DNA of 64,000 bases from Butyricicoccus pullicaecorum (GCA_018366195.1 JAGZIN010000011.1:6124-70123), one strand, 5' to 3'; positions 24,700 to 33,786 are shown, counted from the first letter of the stretch. The notes: generated by a model not told the origin, from the letters alone. Made by a program: numbers and translations.

Positions 24700-25197
24700 G
24701 TGATTGTAAAAGGTTCGGTCTTTCGGTATGGAGATAATGTAGATACCGATGTGATTATTCCAGCGCGCTATCTGAATATTGCAGACCCGGCAGAGTTGGC
24801 AACACATGCGATGGAGGATATTGATGCAGAGTTTGTGCATCGAGTAAAGCCGGGAGATTTGATTGTTGCAAACCGGAATTTTGGCTGCGGTTCTTCCCGT
24901 GAGCATGCGCCGCTGGTACTGAAAGAAAATCAGGTATCCTGTGTCATTGCGGCATCTTTTGCCCGTATTTTTTATCGAAATGCCATTAACATTGGGCTTC
25001 CTATTTTGGAATGTGCACAGGCTGCCGCACGCATCGAGGCAGGCGATTTGGTTTCGGTCGATTTTGACAGTGGGCTTATCACGAACCTAACCAAGAAGGA
25101 AACCTATCAGGCAATTGCCTTTCCGCCGTTTATTCAGAACATCATTGCAGCAGGCGGACTGCTTCCGTCACTCAAGGCAAGAGCGCAGGAGGGATAA
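24700..25197 (+). CDS. leuD: 3-isopropylmalate dehydratase, small subunit
   Basis: The swivelling subunit of isopropylmalate isomerase, 165 residues, with VDTDVIIPARYLNI near residue 14 and NFGCGSSREHAPLVLK near residue 55, the substrate-gating loop. It starts at GTG 24700 behind GAGGAGGG, 15 bases after leuC, and is read together with leuC, matching the clostridial short form. Confidence 0.96.
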   Translation: MIVKGSVFRYGDNVDTDVIIPARYLNIADPAELATHAMEDIDAEFVHRVKPGDLIVANRNFGCGSSREHAPLVLKENQVSCVIAASFARIFYRNAINIGLPILECAQAAARIEAGDLVSVDFDSGLITNLTKKETYQAIAFPPFIQNIIAAGGLLPSLKARAQEG

Positions 25198-25202
25198 CGG
25201 CG

Positions 25203-26279
25203 ATGGAATATCAAATTGCAGTGATTCAAGGCGATGGGATTGGACCGGAAATTGTCTCCGAAGCCATGAACGTATTGGAATGTGTGGGAGAGAAATTCGG
25301 GCATACCTTCCATTTCAAGGAAGTGTTGGCAGGCGGCTGCTCGATTGATGCTTATGGAATTCCGTTGACTGAGGATACCATATCGGTTTGTAAGCAGGCA
25401 GATGCGGTACTGCTGGGCGCTGTTGGCGGACCCAAATGGGACGATGTTCCATCTGCGAAGCGTCCGGAAAAAGCACTTTTGGGATTGCGTGCCGCATTGG
25501 GATTGTTTGCGAACATTCGTCCGGCAATGATGTATCCTGTCTTAGCAGATGCTTGCCCAATCAAAAAAGAAATCATCGGAGATGGTTTTGATTTGGTGGT
25601 ATGCCGTGAATTGACCGGAGATGTATATTTTGGAACGCATTACCGAAAGGAGAGCGAGCGGGGGTGGGGCGAAATGGGCTGTGACGATATGTGTTACAGC
25701 GTCTACGAGGTCGAACGCATCGCCCGCCGCGCGTTCTCCATGGCACGACTGCGCTCGAAGAAGGTTACAAGTGTAGATAAGGCAAATGTATTGGAGACTT
25801 CTCGCGTATGGCGGGAGACGGTCACTCGAATTGCACAGGAATATCCGGACGTCGTGCTTGAGCACATGTATGTAGACAATGCAGCCATGCAGCTTGTTCG
25901 TAATCCGGGGCAGTTTGATGTGATTTTGACCGGCAATCTATTTGGAGATATTCTTTCGGACGAAGCGTCCATGATTACAGGCTCGATTGGTATGCTGCCT
26001 TCCGCGTCGATTGGCGAAAATGGTGCCGGCATGTATGAGCCGATTCATGGCTCTGCACCGGACATCGCAGGAAAGGGGATTGCAAACCCAATTGCAACCA
26101 TTCTATCCTGTGCCATGATGCTTCGGTATTCATTCGGGTTAACTGCGGAAGCGGCGGCAGTTGAACATGCTGTGGAGCGGACATTGGCAGCCGGATACCG
26201 CACAGCTGACCTTGCAGCAGCGGGACAGCCGGTCTGTACGACCCATGAAATGGGGCAGCAAATCTGTCAGCATATCTAA
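25203..26279 (+). CDS. leuB: 3-isopropylmalate dehydrogenase
   Basis: LeuB oxidatively decarboxylates 3-isopropylmalate to 2-oxoisocaproate with NAD. The 358-residue protein shows the beta-decarboxylating dehydrogenase hallmarks: GDGIGPEIVSEA, RAALGLFANIRP, the RELTGDVYFG substrate loop, KANVLETSRVWRE and GNLFGDILSDEASMITGSIGMLPSAS with the metal Asp residues. It begins five bases after leuD and closes the leuACDB operon, followed by a strong terminator. Confidence 0.97.
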   Translation: MEYQIAVIQGDGIGPEIVSEAMNVLECVGEKFGHTFHFKEVLAGGCSIDAYGIPLTEDTISVCKQADAVLLGAVGGPKWDDVPSAKRPEKALLGLRAALGLFANIRPAMMYPVLADACPIKKEIIGDGFDLVVCRELTGDVYFGTHYRKESERGWGEMGCDDMCYSVYEVERIARRAFSMARLRSKKVTSVDKANVLETSRVWRETVTRIAQEYPDVVLEHMYVDNAAMQLVRNPGQFDVILTGNLFGDILSDEASMITGSIGMLPSASIGENGAGMYEPIHGSAPDIAGKGIANPIATILSCAMMLRYSFGLTAEAAAVEHAVERTLAAGYRTADLAAAGQPVCTTHEMGQQICQHI

Positions 26280-26298
26280 GCGCAAATCAGGAAATCCG

Positions 26299-26332
26299 AA
26301 CCCTGCATCAGTTCTGATGCAGGGTTGTTTTT
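26299..26332 (+). terminator. Terminator of the leu operon
   Basis: AACCCTGCATCAG and CTGATGCAGGGTT form a 13-bp stem with a two-base apparent loop and end in GTTTTTAT. Confidence 0.9.
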
Positions 26333-26385
26333 ATGGCGCAAAAATGAGAGAATTCCTCGAAATATGGAAGAATGGCAATTAAGTC

Positions 26386-26414
26386 TTGTAGTTTCGTGGG
26401 AAATGCGATAAAAT
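26386..26414 (+). promoter_or_regulatory. Promoter before the tagA-like gene
   Basis: TTGTAG (26386-26391) and TAAAAT (26409-26414) are 17 bases apart, 38 bases before the chosen start. It is probably the main promoter for the run of genes to 33.8 kb. Confidence 0.6.
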
Positions 26415-26452
26415 AGAAGAGATATAAAATGATTCAAAATGGAGAGGTATCC

Positions 26453-27190
26453 GTGAAAACTGCAAATATTTTAGGTGTTTCTTTTCATAATGTTACGCTC
26501 AAGGAAGCGGTAGATGCCGCAATGGAGCAGATTCGCGCGGGTAAAAAAGGATATGTCGTAACGCCAAATCCAGAAATCGTCTATGAGACGCTTCAGGACC
26601 CTGTGTTTCGGGATATTGTAAACCGCGCATCTTTTGTGCTTCCAGACGGGATTGGCGTGATATATGCCGCGCGTATTTTAGGCGTACCGCTTGCAGGTAA
26701 GGTGCCGGGCATTGATTTTGCCGATGCGCTGATGTATCGCATGTCTCAAGAGAGAATGCGCCTGTTTTTGCTGGGCGCAAAACCTGGGGTGGCAGAGCAG
26801 GCGGCGGTCAATCTGCAAAAAAAATATCCGGGGCTTATCATTACAGGGACACAGGACGGTTATTTTCAGGACGAACAGCAGGCAGTTGATGCGGTCAAGG
26901 CAGCTGGTGGGGCAGATGTTATGTTCACTTGTCTTGGAGCACCCAAGCAGGAACGATTCATGGCGGGGCATTTAGATGAACTGCCAGTCACCCTATCCTG
27001 TGGACTCGGCGGTTCTCTCGATGTCTTTGCAGGCACAGTACAGCGTGCACCTGAAATTTTTATTCGGCTCAATCTGGAATGGTTCTATCGTCTGTGCAAG
27101 CAGCCCAGCCGGATAGGGCGTATGATGAAGCTGCCTCTATTTTTGCTCATTGTTATCAAGACACGATTATTCGGTGGAAGAAAGGAATGA
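26453..27190 (+). CDS. tagA: WecG/TagA/CpsF-family glycosyltransferase
   Basis: TagA-type enzymes transfer N-acetylmannosamine to undecaprenyl-diphospho-GlcNAc on the inner membrane face, an early step of wall teichoic acid or related polymer synthesis. The 245-residue protein has the family segments NILGVSFHNVTLKEAV, VVTPNPEIVYETLQD, VLPDGIGVIYAARILG (catalytic Asp), FLLGAKPGVAEQAA and CLGAPKQERFM. GTG 26453 is chosen, five bases after GGAGAGG, and gives the usual N-terminus; an ATG at 26429 is the alternative. No other teichoic acid genes are nearby, so the polymer is unknown. Confidence 0.88.
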   Translation: MKTANILGVSFHNVTLKEAVDAAMEQIRAGKKGYVVTPNPEIVYETLQDPVFRDIVNRASFVLPDGIGVIYAARILGVPLAGKVPGIDFADALMYRMSQERMRLFLLGAKPGVAEQAAVNLQKKYPGLIITGTQDGYFQDEQQAVDAVKAAGGADVMFTCLGAPKQERFMAGHLDELPVTLSCGLGGSLDVFAGTVQRAPEIFIRLNLEWFYRLCKQPSRIGRMMKLPLFLLIVIKTRLFGGRKE

Positions 27191-27319
27191 GGAGCAAATT
27201 ATATGCAGGGTTGTCTGCAAAAAAGCAGAAGCCCGAAAAAAAGATGACGCATATTCTATATCCTTGCAGCAAACGCTGTTCAGGGAAATACTAGCATATC
27301 CAGTGTGAAAGAGGTTTTT

Positions 27320-28234
27320 ATGTTATTGGATTTTCGAGAGATTACGCTCGAGGACAAGCCCCGTGTTGAGGCTTGTGCCCAAGCGCATAACTATCACTTA
27401 TGTGAACATTGCTTTGTGGACTTATATATCTGGCGTGGGCATTATCACACGCAGATTTGTTTTTTTGAGGAATTTCTTTTGGTGAAAATGCAGGATAGCG
27501 ATTCTGGGCAGGAAATGTACCTTGCCCCAATCGGGGAGGGGAGCCTGTGCAGACCGATTGCCGCACTTCGAGAAGATGCCAGAGAACGCGGTATCCCGTT
27601 TGTGATGGTCTCGGTTGCAGAGGATATGATTCCGCGTATTGAGACCTGCTGCCCCGGGCAGTTTGCTTTTTCTTATAATGAAGGAGCCGCTGACTATGTT
27701 TATCTCAGCGAAAAGCTGCAAACGCTGTCCGGCAAGAAGCTGCAATCGAAACGCAATATGGTCAATCGTTTTCTTGCAAATTATGAGGGACGATGGCGTT
27801 ATGAGGACATTACCCCTGACAATGTAAGAGATGCTCTGAAATTTCACTTCAAATGGTGTGAGCTCAATGGCTGCGCAAGAGAAACCGCATTTTTTGGCGA
27901 AACCTGCGCCATCGGTGCGGGACTGAATTATTGGACGGAACTCAATCTGCGCGGCGGGATTCTGCGGCTTGATGGGCAGGTGATTGCTTTCACCTTTGGC
28001 TGTCAGGCAACCGATGATATGTATGTGGTACAAATCGAAAAGGCAGACCATAATATTTCAGGCGCATATCAAATGATTAACCAGCAGTTTGTGCAGCACA
28101 ATTGCACCGACGTGACGTATGTAAATCGCGAGGAGGACCTTGGGCTTGAAGGTCTGCGCAAGGCGAAGCATTCCTATTATCCAGAATTTATGGCAAAGAA
28201 GTATGTTGCCGTTCCGGTGGAGGACGCACCATGA
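27320..28234 (+). CDS. DUF2156 protein (phosphatidylglycerol lysyltransferase C-terminal-like)
   Basis: The 304-residue soluble protein looks like the GNAT-fold catalytic half of MprF-type aminoacyl-phosphatidylglycerol synthases, without the membrane half. Typical parts are SGKKLQSKRNMVNRFLANYEG at about residue 140, then GGILRLDGQVIAFTFG, a final ISGAYQMINQQF and VNREEDLGLEGLRKAKHSYYPEFMAKKY. Stand-alone members are common in Clostridia, with no firm substrate. ATG 27320 follows AAAGAGG. It overlaps the next acetyltransferase gene by four bases (ATGA), so the two products may act together. Confidence 0.8.
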   Translation: MLLDFREITLEDKPRVEACAQAHNYHLCEHCFVDLYIWRGHYHTQICFFEEFLLVKMQDSDSGQEMYLAPIGEGSLCRPIAALREDARERGIPFVMVSVAEDMIPRIETCCPGQFAFSYNEGAADYVYLSEKLQTLSGKKLQSKRNMVNRFLANYEGRWRYEDITPDNVRDALKFHFKWCELNGCARETAFFGETCAIGAGLNYWTELNLRGGILRLDGQVIAFTFGCQATDDMYVVQIEKADHNISGAYQMINQQFVQHNCTDVTYVNREEDLGLEGLRKAKHSYYPEFMAKKYVAVPVEDAP

Positions 28235-29073
28235 TTCGGCTTGCAGAGGCTGCGGATATGCCGGAAATCCGTGCGCTTTGGGAAGTCTGTTTTCCTGATG
28301 ATACGGGCTTTAATGCGTATTATTTTCAGCATACCTTCTCACTGGACGCAACAGCAGTATCCGTGCAGGAGGGTCGGATTGCGGCAATGGTGCAGATGCT
28401 GCCGTATACGCTTTTGTCAAATGGGGAAGTGGTGCCTGCAACCTATATCTACGGTGCTTGTACACACCCGGATTTTCGCCGCCGTCACTTGATGTCGGAA
28501 CTTTTGCAGTGGAGCTTTTCACGGGATATACAGCATAAGATTGCAGCATCTGTCTTGATTCCGCAGGAAAAGTGGTTGTTTGATTTCTATCGCCCGTTTG
28601 GTTATCAGCCTGCCTTTACCCTGCATACCATTGCATTTACAGAGCAGCAACCCATCATGCAAAAAGGGCTTCGTGCGATGACTCCACAAGATTTACCCGC
28701 TTGCGAAGCGCTTTATCGCAGTCAGCTGGCAGATTGCCCACTTACTGTCCTGCGCACACCGGAGCAGTGGCAGGCGCAGCTTACCATGTTTGAAGCATTG
28801 GGAGGCAGTGCCTTGGTACTCGAACATGAGGACGCGATTTTGGGATATGCCTTTGTCTGGAAGGAGGAGAATGGCATCTGGGCGCAGGAACTGATATGCA
28901 GAGAGCAGCAAACCAATCTGCTGCTATCAGCACTTCTGGCACAGACCGGACAAACGCAGCTTCGCGCCTGTGTGCCGGCTGGTGCAGACGGCACAGCGCT
29001 CGGCTGTATCAGGTGGCATCATAAAAAAGCTGCTGTCTCGCCAAATGGCTATATGAATTTAATGTATAATTAA
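28231..29073 (+). CDS. GNAT-family acetyltransferase
   Basis: The 280-residue protein starts with a GNAT domain (MIRLAEAADMPEIRALWEVCF; acetyl-CoA loop TYIYGACTHPDFRRRHLMSELL near residue 75, an Eis-like arrangement), and the second half repeats a weaker acyltransferase-like fold (ALVLEHEDAILGYAFVW). Substrate unknown. Its start overlaps the DUF2156 gene stop in ATGA, indicating translational coupling. Confidence 0.83.
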   Translation: MIRLAEAADMPEIRALWEVCFPDDTGFNAYYFQHTFSLDATAVSVQEGRIAAMVQMLPYTLLSNGEVVPATYIYGACTHPDFRRRHLMSELLQWSFSRDIQHKIAASVLIPQEKWLFDFYRPFGYQPAFTLHTIAFTEQQPIMQKGLRAMTPQDLPACEALYRSQLADCPLTVLRTPEQWQAQLTMFEALGGSALVLEHEDAILGYAFVWKEENGIWAQELICREQQTNLLLSALLAQTGQTQLRACVPAGADGTALGCIRWHHKKAAVSPNGYMNLMYN

Positions 29074-29090
29074 AAAGGAAGATACAAACG

Positions 29091-29636
29091 ATGGTATATG
29101 TATTTTTAGCAGAAGGCTTTGAAGAAGTGGAAGCACTGACTCCAGTAGATTTGCTGCGTCGCTGCGGTGTTTCGGTCAAGACCGTGGGCATCACCGGAAA
29201 AACAGTTGTCAGCTCGCATCAAATTCCTGTTGTCGCGGATATCGAACCGGACGCAGTTGACCTTACTGAGGCACAGATGATTTTTCTGCCGGGCGGCATG
29301 CCCGGGTCTCGTAATTTGTATGACTCCGCTTTTGTGCGTGCATGTGTTGAGAAGATGAATGCACGCGGCGCTTATATCGCTGCAATCTGTGCAGCCCCCT
29401 CTGTGGTGCTCGGCGCGATGGGGCTGCTCCAAGGAAGATACGCAACCTGTTATCCGGGCATGGAATCCGGCATGCAGGGAGCAAAGCCGCAGGCAGTTCC
29501 CTGTGTACAAGACGGGCATATTCTGACCGGACGTGGTGCGGGTGCAGCCTTTGCGCTGGGGCTGAAGATGTGTGAGGTATTGTGCGGAAAGCAGAAGGCA
29601 GATGAAATTGCCGCTGCTGTTTGCTATGCGCAGTAA
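29091..29636 (+). CDS. DJ-1/PfpI family protein (YajL/ThiJ type)
   Basis: The 181-residue flavodoxin-like protein has the conserved Glu in MVYVFLAEGFEEVEALTPVDLLRRCG and the nucleophile-elbow Cys in AAICAAPSVVLGAMGLL near residue 102, as in DJ-1. Roles ascribed to such proteins (protein or nucleotide deglycation, redox sensing, chaperone) are debated. An AAGGAAG lies before the ATG. Its end overlaps the next gene by 11 bases. Confidence 0.9.
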   Translation: MVYVFLAEGFEEVEALTPVDLLRRCGVSVKTVGITGKTVVSSHQIPVVADIEPDAVDLTEAQMIFLPGGMPGSRNLYDSAFVRACVEKMNARGAYIAAICAAPSVVLGAMGLLQGRYATCYPGMESGMQGAKPQAVPCVQDGHILTGRGAGAAFALGLKMCEVLCGKQKADEIAAAVCYAQ

Positions 29637-30189
29637 GGCAGAGCTTCGCCGCTTGATTTTGCAGCAGCGTGCGCAGGAATCACCCGAAGAACGAATCGCA
29701 CGTTCACATGCCATTGCACAATCCCTATTTGCGCTGCCTGCTTATCAGAAGGCAGAAACGATATTTTGCTACTGTTCCACAGAACTGGAACTGCAAACCG
29801 ATGAAATTTTGAAAGCAATTTTGAAAGCCGGAAAGACGCTGTGTGTTCCGCGCTGTGAAGGCGTGGGACAGATGACAGCTCGCCAAATTGATACACAGAA
29901 GGCGCTGTGTGCAGGTCGCTTTGGGATTCGGGAGCCTGCGGAGACAGCAGCAATCATTTTTCCTGAGAACATTGATTTATGTATCATACCGTGTCTCAGT
30001 GCGGATACCGACGGGTATCGTCTTGGATATGGCGGCGGATATTATGATCGGTTTTTAGCACATACAGAGATGTGCAAAATTGTGCTGTGTGCAGCGCGTT
30101 ATCTGCAAAGTCAACCGCTTCCACGGGAAAAAACCGATATCCCATGTCATTATATTTTGACTGAAAGGCAGGTGCATAGCGTGCAATGA
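29626..30189 (+). CDS. 5-formyltetrahydrofolate cyclo-ligase
   Basis: The enzyme converts 5-formyl-THF to 5,10-methenyl-THF with ATP, rescuing a dead-end folate. The 187-residue protein has basic N-terminal helix residues (MRSKAELRRLILQQRAQ), the FCYCSTELELQT substrate strand and the ATP-site signature GYRLGYGGGYYDRFL near residue 135. ATG 29626 lies inside the 3' end of the DJ-1 gene; an earlier in-frame ATG would extend the overlap without family support. The next gene overlaps by four bases. Confidence 0.93.
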   Translation: MRSKAELRRLILQQRAQESPEERIARSHAIAQSLFALPAYQKAETIFCYCSTELELQTDEILKAILKAGKTLCVPRCEGVGQMTARQIDTQKALCAGRFGIREPAETAAIIFPENIDLCIIPCLSADTDGYRLGYGGGYYDRFLAHTEMCKIVLCAARYLQSQPLPREKTDIPCHYILTERQVHSVQ

Positions 30190-31079
30190 AAAGTAAATCT
30201 GCCCTTCGGTTAGGGCTGTCTCTTTTTGTATGCTTCTCACTTTTGATAGGTGCCGATGCGTTTCTGCCAGATATGCTGACGCTGTATCCGGAATGGTTTG
30301 CGCTGCTCTTTGATGTGACAGCAATGATGCTCCCCATCATACTGCTGCATTTTCTAATGCCGAAAAAAGAGGTCTTTCGTCCGAAACTAAAGCCTGCAAA
30401 TTTTACGGCAGAACGGGTTTTCTTTACGATTTGCATGGGTCTGTTTGCTGCCTGCATCCGTTTTTTTATTGATTATTTGGTCTATCGTATCCGACATACA
30501 GACAACCTGTCTTTGCGCTTTGCGATATTAGACCTTCCTTTTGGAAATGCGGTTTCACTGGTCACACTCCTTGCTGTGATTGTTCTGCCTGCTTTTTTTG
30601 AGGGATTGTATTTACGAGGGTATATCCAGACGTTTCTGAGTGAATATATCAGCACACGTCCGGTTTTAATTGTCATGTCCTGTATCACCGCCATGCTGTA
30701 TGGCTCCTTGCCTCAGTTTCCGGGTGCCTTGCTGTTTGCCTTCTTTTTGAGTTGGCTTACATTTTCTTTCGGCTCCTTCTGGTACAGTGTCATTGCACAG
30801 GCGGCAGCCACAGCGCTTTATCTGTTCTTCAATTGGCTGCTTGAGGAGTTTACCGTATATGGTATCTTGCGTACCTTGCCTGCCTGCGCCTTGCTCTTAG
30901 CATTGTTTTTCTTATATATGGCATTGCGTACGGCAGAACGGCTTTCACTCCGACAGGCTTTTAAGAAGCTGCATTATGTACAGCACAGTGATTATTCGCT
31001 GAGTAAGTTTGCAGGAAATGCTGCTGCGCTGGCATTTTTGTTTGTATTTATTGCAAAAGCACTCATCGGTATTTTTTGA
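30186..31079 (+). CDS. CPBP-like intramembrane protein, catalytic motifs degenerate
   Basis: The 297-residue protein has about eight hydrophobic helices. Its centre, LPAFFEGLYLRGYIQTFLSEY, resembles the first motif of CPBP (CaaX/Abi) intramembrane proteases, but has a single Glu (FExxxR) instead of EExxxR. The later helix that should carry the metal-binding His (SVIAQAAATALYLFFNWL) has Gln there. It may be a non-catalytic relative, or a different membrane family. It overlaps the folate gene by four bases and precedes mltG by 13 bases, which hints at a cell-wall link. Confidence 0.65.
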   Translation: MKSKSALRLGLSLFVCFSLLIGADAFLPDMLTLYPEWFALLFDVTAMMLPIILLHFLMPKKEVFRPKLKPANFTAERVFFTICMGLFAACIRFFIDYLVYRIRHTDNLSLRFAILDLPFGNAVSLVTLLAVIVLPAFFEGLYLRGYIQTFLSEYISTRPVLIVMSCITAMLYGSLPQFPGALLFAFFLSWLTFSFGSFWYSVIAQAAATALYLFFNWLLEEFTVYGILRTLPACALLLALFFLYMALRTAERLSLRQAFKKLHYVQHSDYSLSKFAGNAAALAFLFVFIAKALIGIF

Positions 31080-31092
31080 CTGAGGTATTACC

Positions 31093-32487
31093 ATGGAAAA
31101 TCGTCGTTACACACCAAAACATTCGGATAAAACAGGTTCTGTTAAGCGCACGTCAGAGCCTGCAAGACGTACCAGCTCGACTTCTTCTGCATCAAGACCA
31201 ACAACAACACCCAGAAAAACAGGGACGTATCCCACTGCATCTGCAACTGGAACGACTCGCCGACCCTCTGCTGGGCGTCCTGCACAAAGTACGACACCAC
31301 CGTCTCGCGGTGTGCGGACAGATAGCACACGTACATCAGAATCCGTCAAAAAAAGTGCACCTGTCAAAAGAGAAGCACCGACTCCAAGAGAACAGACGGA
31401 GCGGAAGGGGAACGGCGGGAAAAAGCCGCCGCAAAAGAGTGGCTGCGCCCTTGCATCGCTGTATTTTATCTGTATTTTCGGAATCTCGGTCTGTCTGGCT
31501 TTGGTTTTGATTTTTTCCGCAAACGATGTATTGGCACTTGTCAAGCCGGATACAGAAATTGAAGTCGTCGTTGCGGAGGATACCACAGTCAAAGAGGTCA
31601 GCAAACAACTAGACGAAAGCGGTGTGGTCAATTACGGCATGCTGTTTCGGGTATTCAACTCGATAAAAGGAGATGGACAAACCATCGTCTCTGCCGGAAC
31701 CTATACGCTTAATCCTACTATGGATTACAGCCAGATTCTGCGTGCTATGACCAAAACGACCTCCACAACATCGGTGAAGGTTACCATTCCAGAGGGCTAT
31801 ACAATCAATCAGATTCGCCAAACTCTGCTGGAAAAGCATGTCACTTCTCCGGCGCTGCTGGACAACGCACTCAATGCTTATCCCTTTAAGCATAAATTTT
31901 TACAAGACCTCAGACCCCCAAAGGCAAATTGGCTCGAAGGCTATTTGTTTCCCGATACCTATGAGTTTATTCAGGACAGCAAGCAGCCTGTGCATGAGGT
32001 CATCAATGTGATGCTCAATAACTTTGATAAAAAGTATGATAAGCAGATTCAGGCAGGCGCCGAAGAACTGGGACTGAGCACCCGTGAAGTGGTAATCATT
32101 GCGTCCCTCATTGAGCGTGAGGCAAAGCAAAGTGATGAATTTGCTAAAATTTCCGGCGTCATTCATAATCGTCTGAATAATAAAGAGCAATTTCCTCATT
32201 TGCAAATTGATGCGGCGCTGCAATACGCTGTGGGGCACAATAACCGGCTGACAGATGCAGATAAGAAACTGGATAGTCCCTATAACCTTTATCTGCACGA
32301 GGGATTGCCGCCCGGCCCCATTTGTAACCCAGGTTATAATGCGCTTTATGCTGCAACTCACCCGGAGGAACACGACTACTACTATTATGTCGCGATGCCA
32401 GATGGCACGCATCTTTTCGCCAAGAGCAATAGCCAGCACAACAAGAACCGCACCAAGGCAGACAAGGCTTGGGCAGAACAATCTTGA
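31093..32487 (+). CDS. mltG: Endolytic transglycosylase MltG (YceG family)
   Basis: MltG cuts nascent glycan strands at the membrane and helps set their length. The 464-residue protein has a 116-residue cytoplasmic tail rich in Ser, Thr, Pro, Arg and Lys, one membrane helix (residues 118-142), a LysM-like subdomain (IEVVVAEDTTVKEVSKQL; VKVTIPEGYTINQIRQTL), and a catalytic YceG domain with IIASLIEREAKQSDEFAKIS, whose Glu is the likely catalytic acid, then QIDAALQYAVG and DSPYNLYLHEGLPPGPI. The tail is much longer than in E. coli MltG; its disorder suggests regulation or partner binding. Confidence 0.94.
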   Translation: MENRRYTPKHSDKTGSVKRTSEPARRTSSTSSASRPTTTPRKTGTYPTASATGTTRRPSAGRPAQSTTPPSRGVRTDSTRTSESVKKSAPVKREAPTPREQTERKGNGGKKPPQKSGCALASLYFICIFGISVCLALVLIFSANDVLALVKPDTEIEVVVAEDTTVKEVSKQLDESGVVNYGMLFRVFNSIKGDGQTIVSAGTYTLNPTMDYSQILRAMTKTTSTTSVKVTIPEGYTINQIRQTLLEKHVTSPALLDNALNAYPFKHKFLQDLRPPKANWLEGYLFPDTYEFIQDSKQPVHEVINVMLNNFDKKYDKQIQAGAEELGLSTREVVIIASLIEREAKQSDEFAKISGVIHNRLNNKEQFPHLQIDAALQYAVGHNNRLTDADKKLDSPYNLYLHEGLPPGPICNPGYNALYAATHPEEHDYYYYVAMPDGTHLFAKSNSQHNKNRTKADKAWAEQS

Positions 32488-32535
32488 TTGTAGTTGGAGT
32501 AATCACAAGACAAAGATTTGAAATGGAGATTTTTT

Positions 32536-33759
32536 GTGCTTAAAAAACCTGAAATTTTATCGCCAGCCGGCGATTTGGAAAAACTGAAATATGCAATTGC
32601 ATACGGCGCCGATGCCGTTTATCTTGCAGGACAGTCCTTTGGTATGCGTGCCGCTGCTTCCAATTTTAATGAAGCACAAATGCGCGAGGGCATTGCCTAC
32701 GCGCACGCACAGGGGGTCAAGTGCTATATTACCGTCAATATCATTCCATCAAACGAAGACCTTGCTGCATTGCCTGCCTATTTAGAGCAGATTCAAGACT
32801 GCGGTGCAGACGCACTCATTGCAGCAGATGTAAGCGTTGTGTCGATGGCAAAGCGCTATGCTCCGCGTGTTCCGCTGCATATTAGCACACAGACCAGTAT
32901 CCTAAGCTATGAGGCTGCAAATTTCTGGGCAGAGCAGGGAGCAGAACGCATTGTACTTGCACGTGAGCTAACGCTTTCAGATATTGCAGAGATTCGCGCA
33001 CGCACGCCGAAAGAGTTGGAACTGGAAGCCTTTGTTCATGGTGCGATGTGCATTTCTTACTCGGGCCGCTGCCTGATTTCCCAATATATGACCGGACGCG
33101 ATGCAAACCATGGCGCTTGTGCCCAACCTTGCCGTTGGAAATATTCTTTGGTAGAAGAAAAGCGCCCGGGAGAATATTTCCCTGTGGAGGAAGATGAACG
33201 CGGGACATATCTGTATAATTCCAAGGATTTGTGCATGATTGACCATATTCCGGAGTTGGTCTCGGCAGGAATTGATTCATTCAAAATTGAAGGGCGCAAC
33301 AAAACTGCCTATTATGCCGCAGGCATTACCTCCGCATATCGTCGGGCAGTTGATGCATATTGCGAAGCGCCCGAGGACTTTGTCCTTCCAAAAGATATTC
33401 ATGATGAAATCGGCAAGGTCAGCCATAGAAATTACTATACCGGTTTCTATTTTGGCTCCGAAGAAAATGGACAGTATTATGAGGATAGTCAGTATATCCG
33501 CGACTGGGAAGTGACCGGACTGCTTGCGGAGACAGATGCAAATGGAGACGCTGTTTTTACATTGAAAAATCGTTTCTATCCTGGGGATACTTTGGAACTG
33601 GTACAGCCAGGAAAGGCACCTTATGTCTTTTCCGCAGACCATGTGACAGATGATGCCGGCAATCCGCTGGATATCGTGCATCGTCCGGAAATGCGTTTCC
33701 GGCTGGCGTTTCCCTTTGCGGTGGAACCGTTTGCAATCCTGCGCAAGGAACGGAAATAA
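32536..33759 (+). CDS. trhP: U32-family protein TrhP-like (tRNA 5-hydroxyuridine biogenesis)
   Basis: TrhP (YegQ in E. coli) uses prephenate to hydroxylate U34 of some tRNAs, though older annotation calls it a U32 collagenase-like peptidase. The 407-residue protein keeps the family core: ILSPAGDLEKLKYAIAYGADAVY, LHISTQTSILSYEAANFW, then FVHGAMCISYSGRCLISQY, GACAQPCRW and YLYNSKDLCMI, whose cysteines bind iron-sulfur. GTG 32536 stands six bases after TGGAGA; TTG 32518 is a weaker option. It follows mltG by 48 bases, a pairing common in Firmicutes. Confidence 0.87.
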   Translation: MLKKPEILSPAGDLEKLKYAIAYGADAVYLAGQSFGMRAAASNFNEAQMREGIAYAHAQGVKCYITVNIIPSNEDLAALPAYLEQIQDCGADALIAADVSVVSMAKRYAPRVPLHISTQTSILSYEAANFWAEQGAERIVLARELTLSDIAEIRARTPKELELEAFVHGAMCISYSGRCLISQYMTGRDANHGACAQPCRWKYSLVEEKRPGEYFPVEEDERGTYLYNSKDLCMIDHIPELVSAGIDSFKIEGRNKTAYYAAGITSAYRRAVDAYCEAPEDFVLPKDIHDEIGKVSHRNYYTGFYFGSEENGQYYEDSQYIRDWEVTGLLAETDANGDAVFTLKNRFYPGDTLELVQPGKAPYVFSADHVTDDAGNPLDIVHRPEMRFRLAFPFAVEPFAILRKERK

Positions 33760-33786
33760 ACTTTTGGATAACTGTCAAACAGATGA

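Noticed and set aside
23389..24906. A 505-codon open frame on the minus strand across leuC
   Set aside because: The plus strand encodes LeuC with all cluster and substrate motifs; the antisense protein is rich in Cys, His, Arg and Asn with no family pattern, as expected for a shadow frame.
27187..27294. A 35-codon frame starting in the stop of the tagA-like gene
   Set aside because: It has an ATGA overlap, but the peptide is a low-complexity basic sequence without hydrophobic or family features. A chance frame is the simpler reading.
33001..33759. The idea that the U32 gene encodes a secreted collagenase-like protease
   Set aside because: There is no signal peptide, and the Cys-containing core matches the TrhP/YegQ branch, where the role in tRNA hydroxylation is established.
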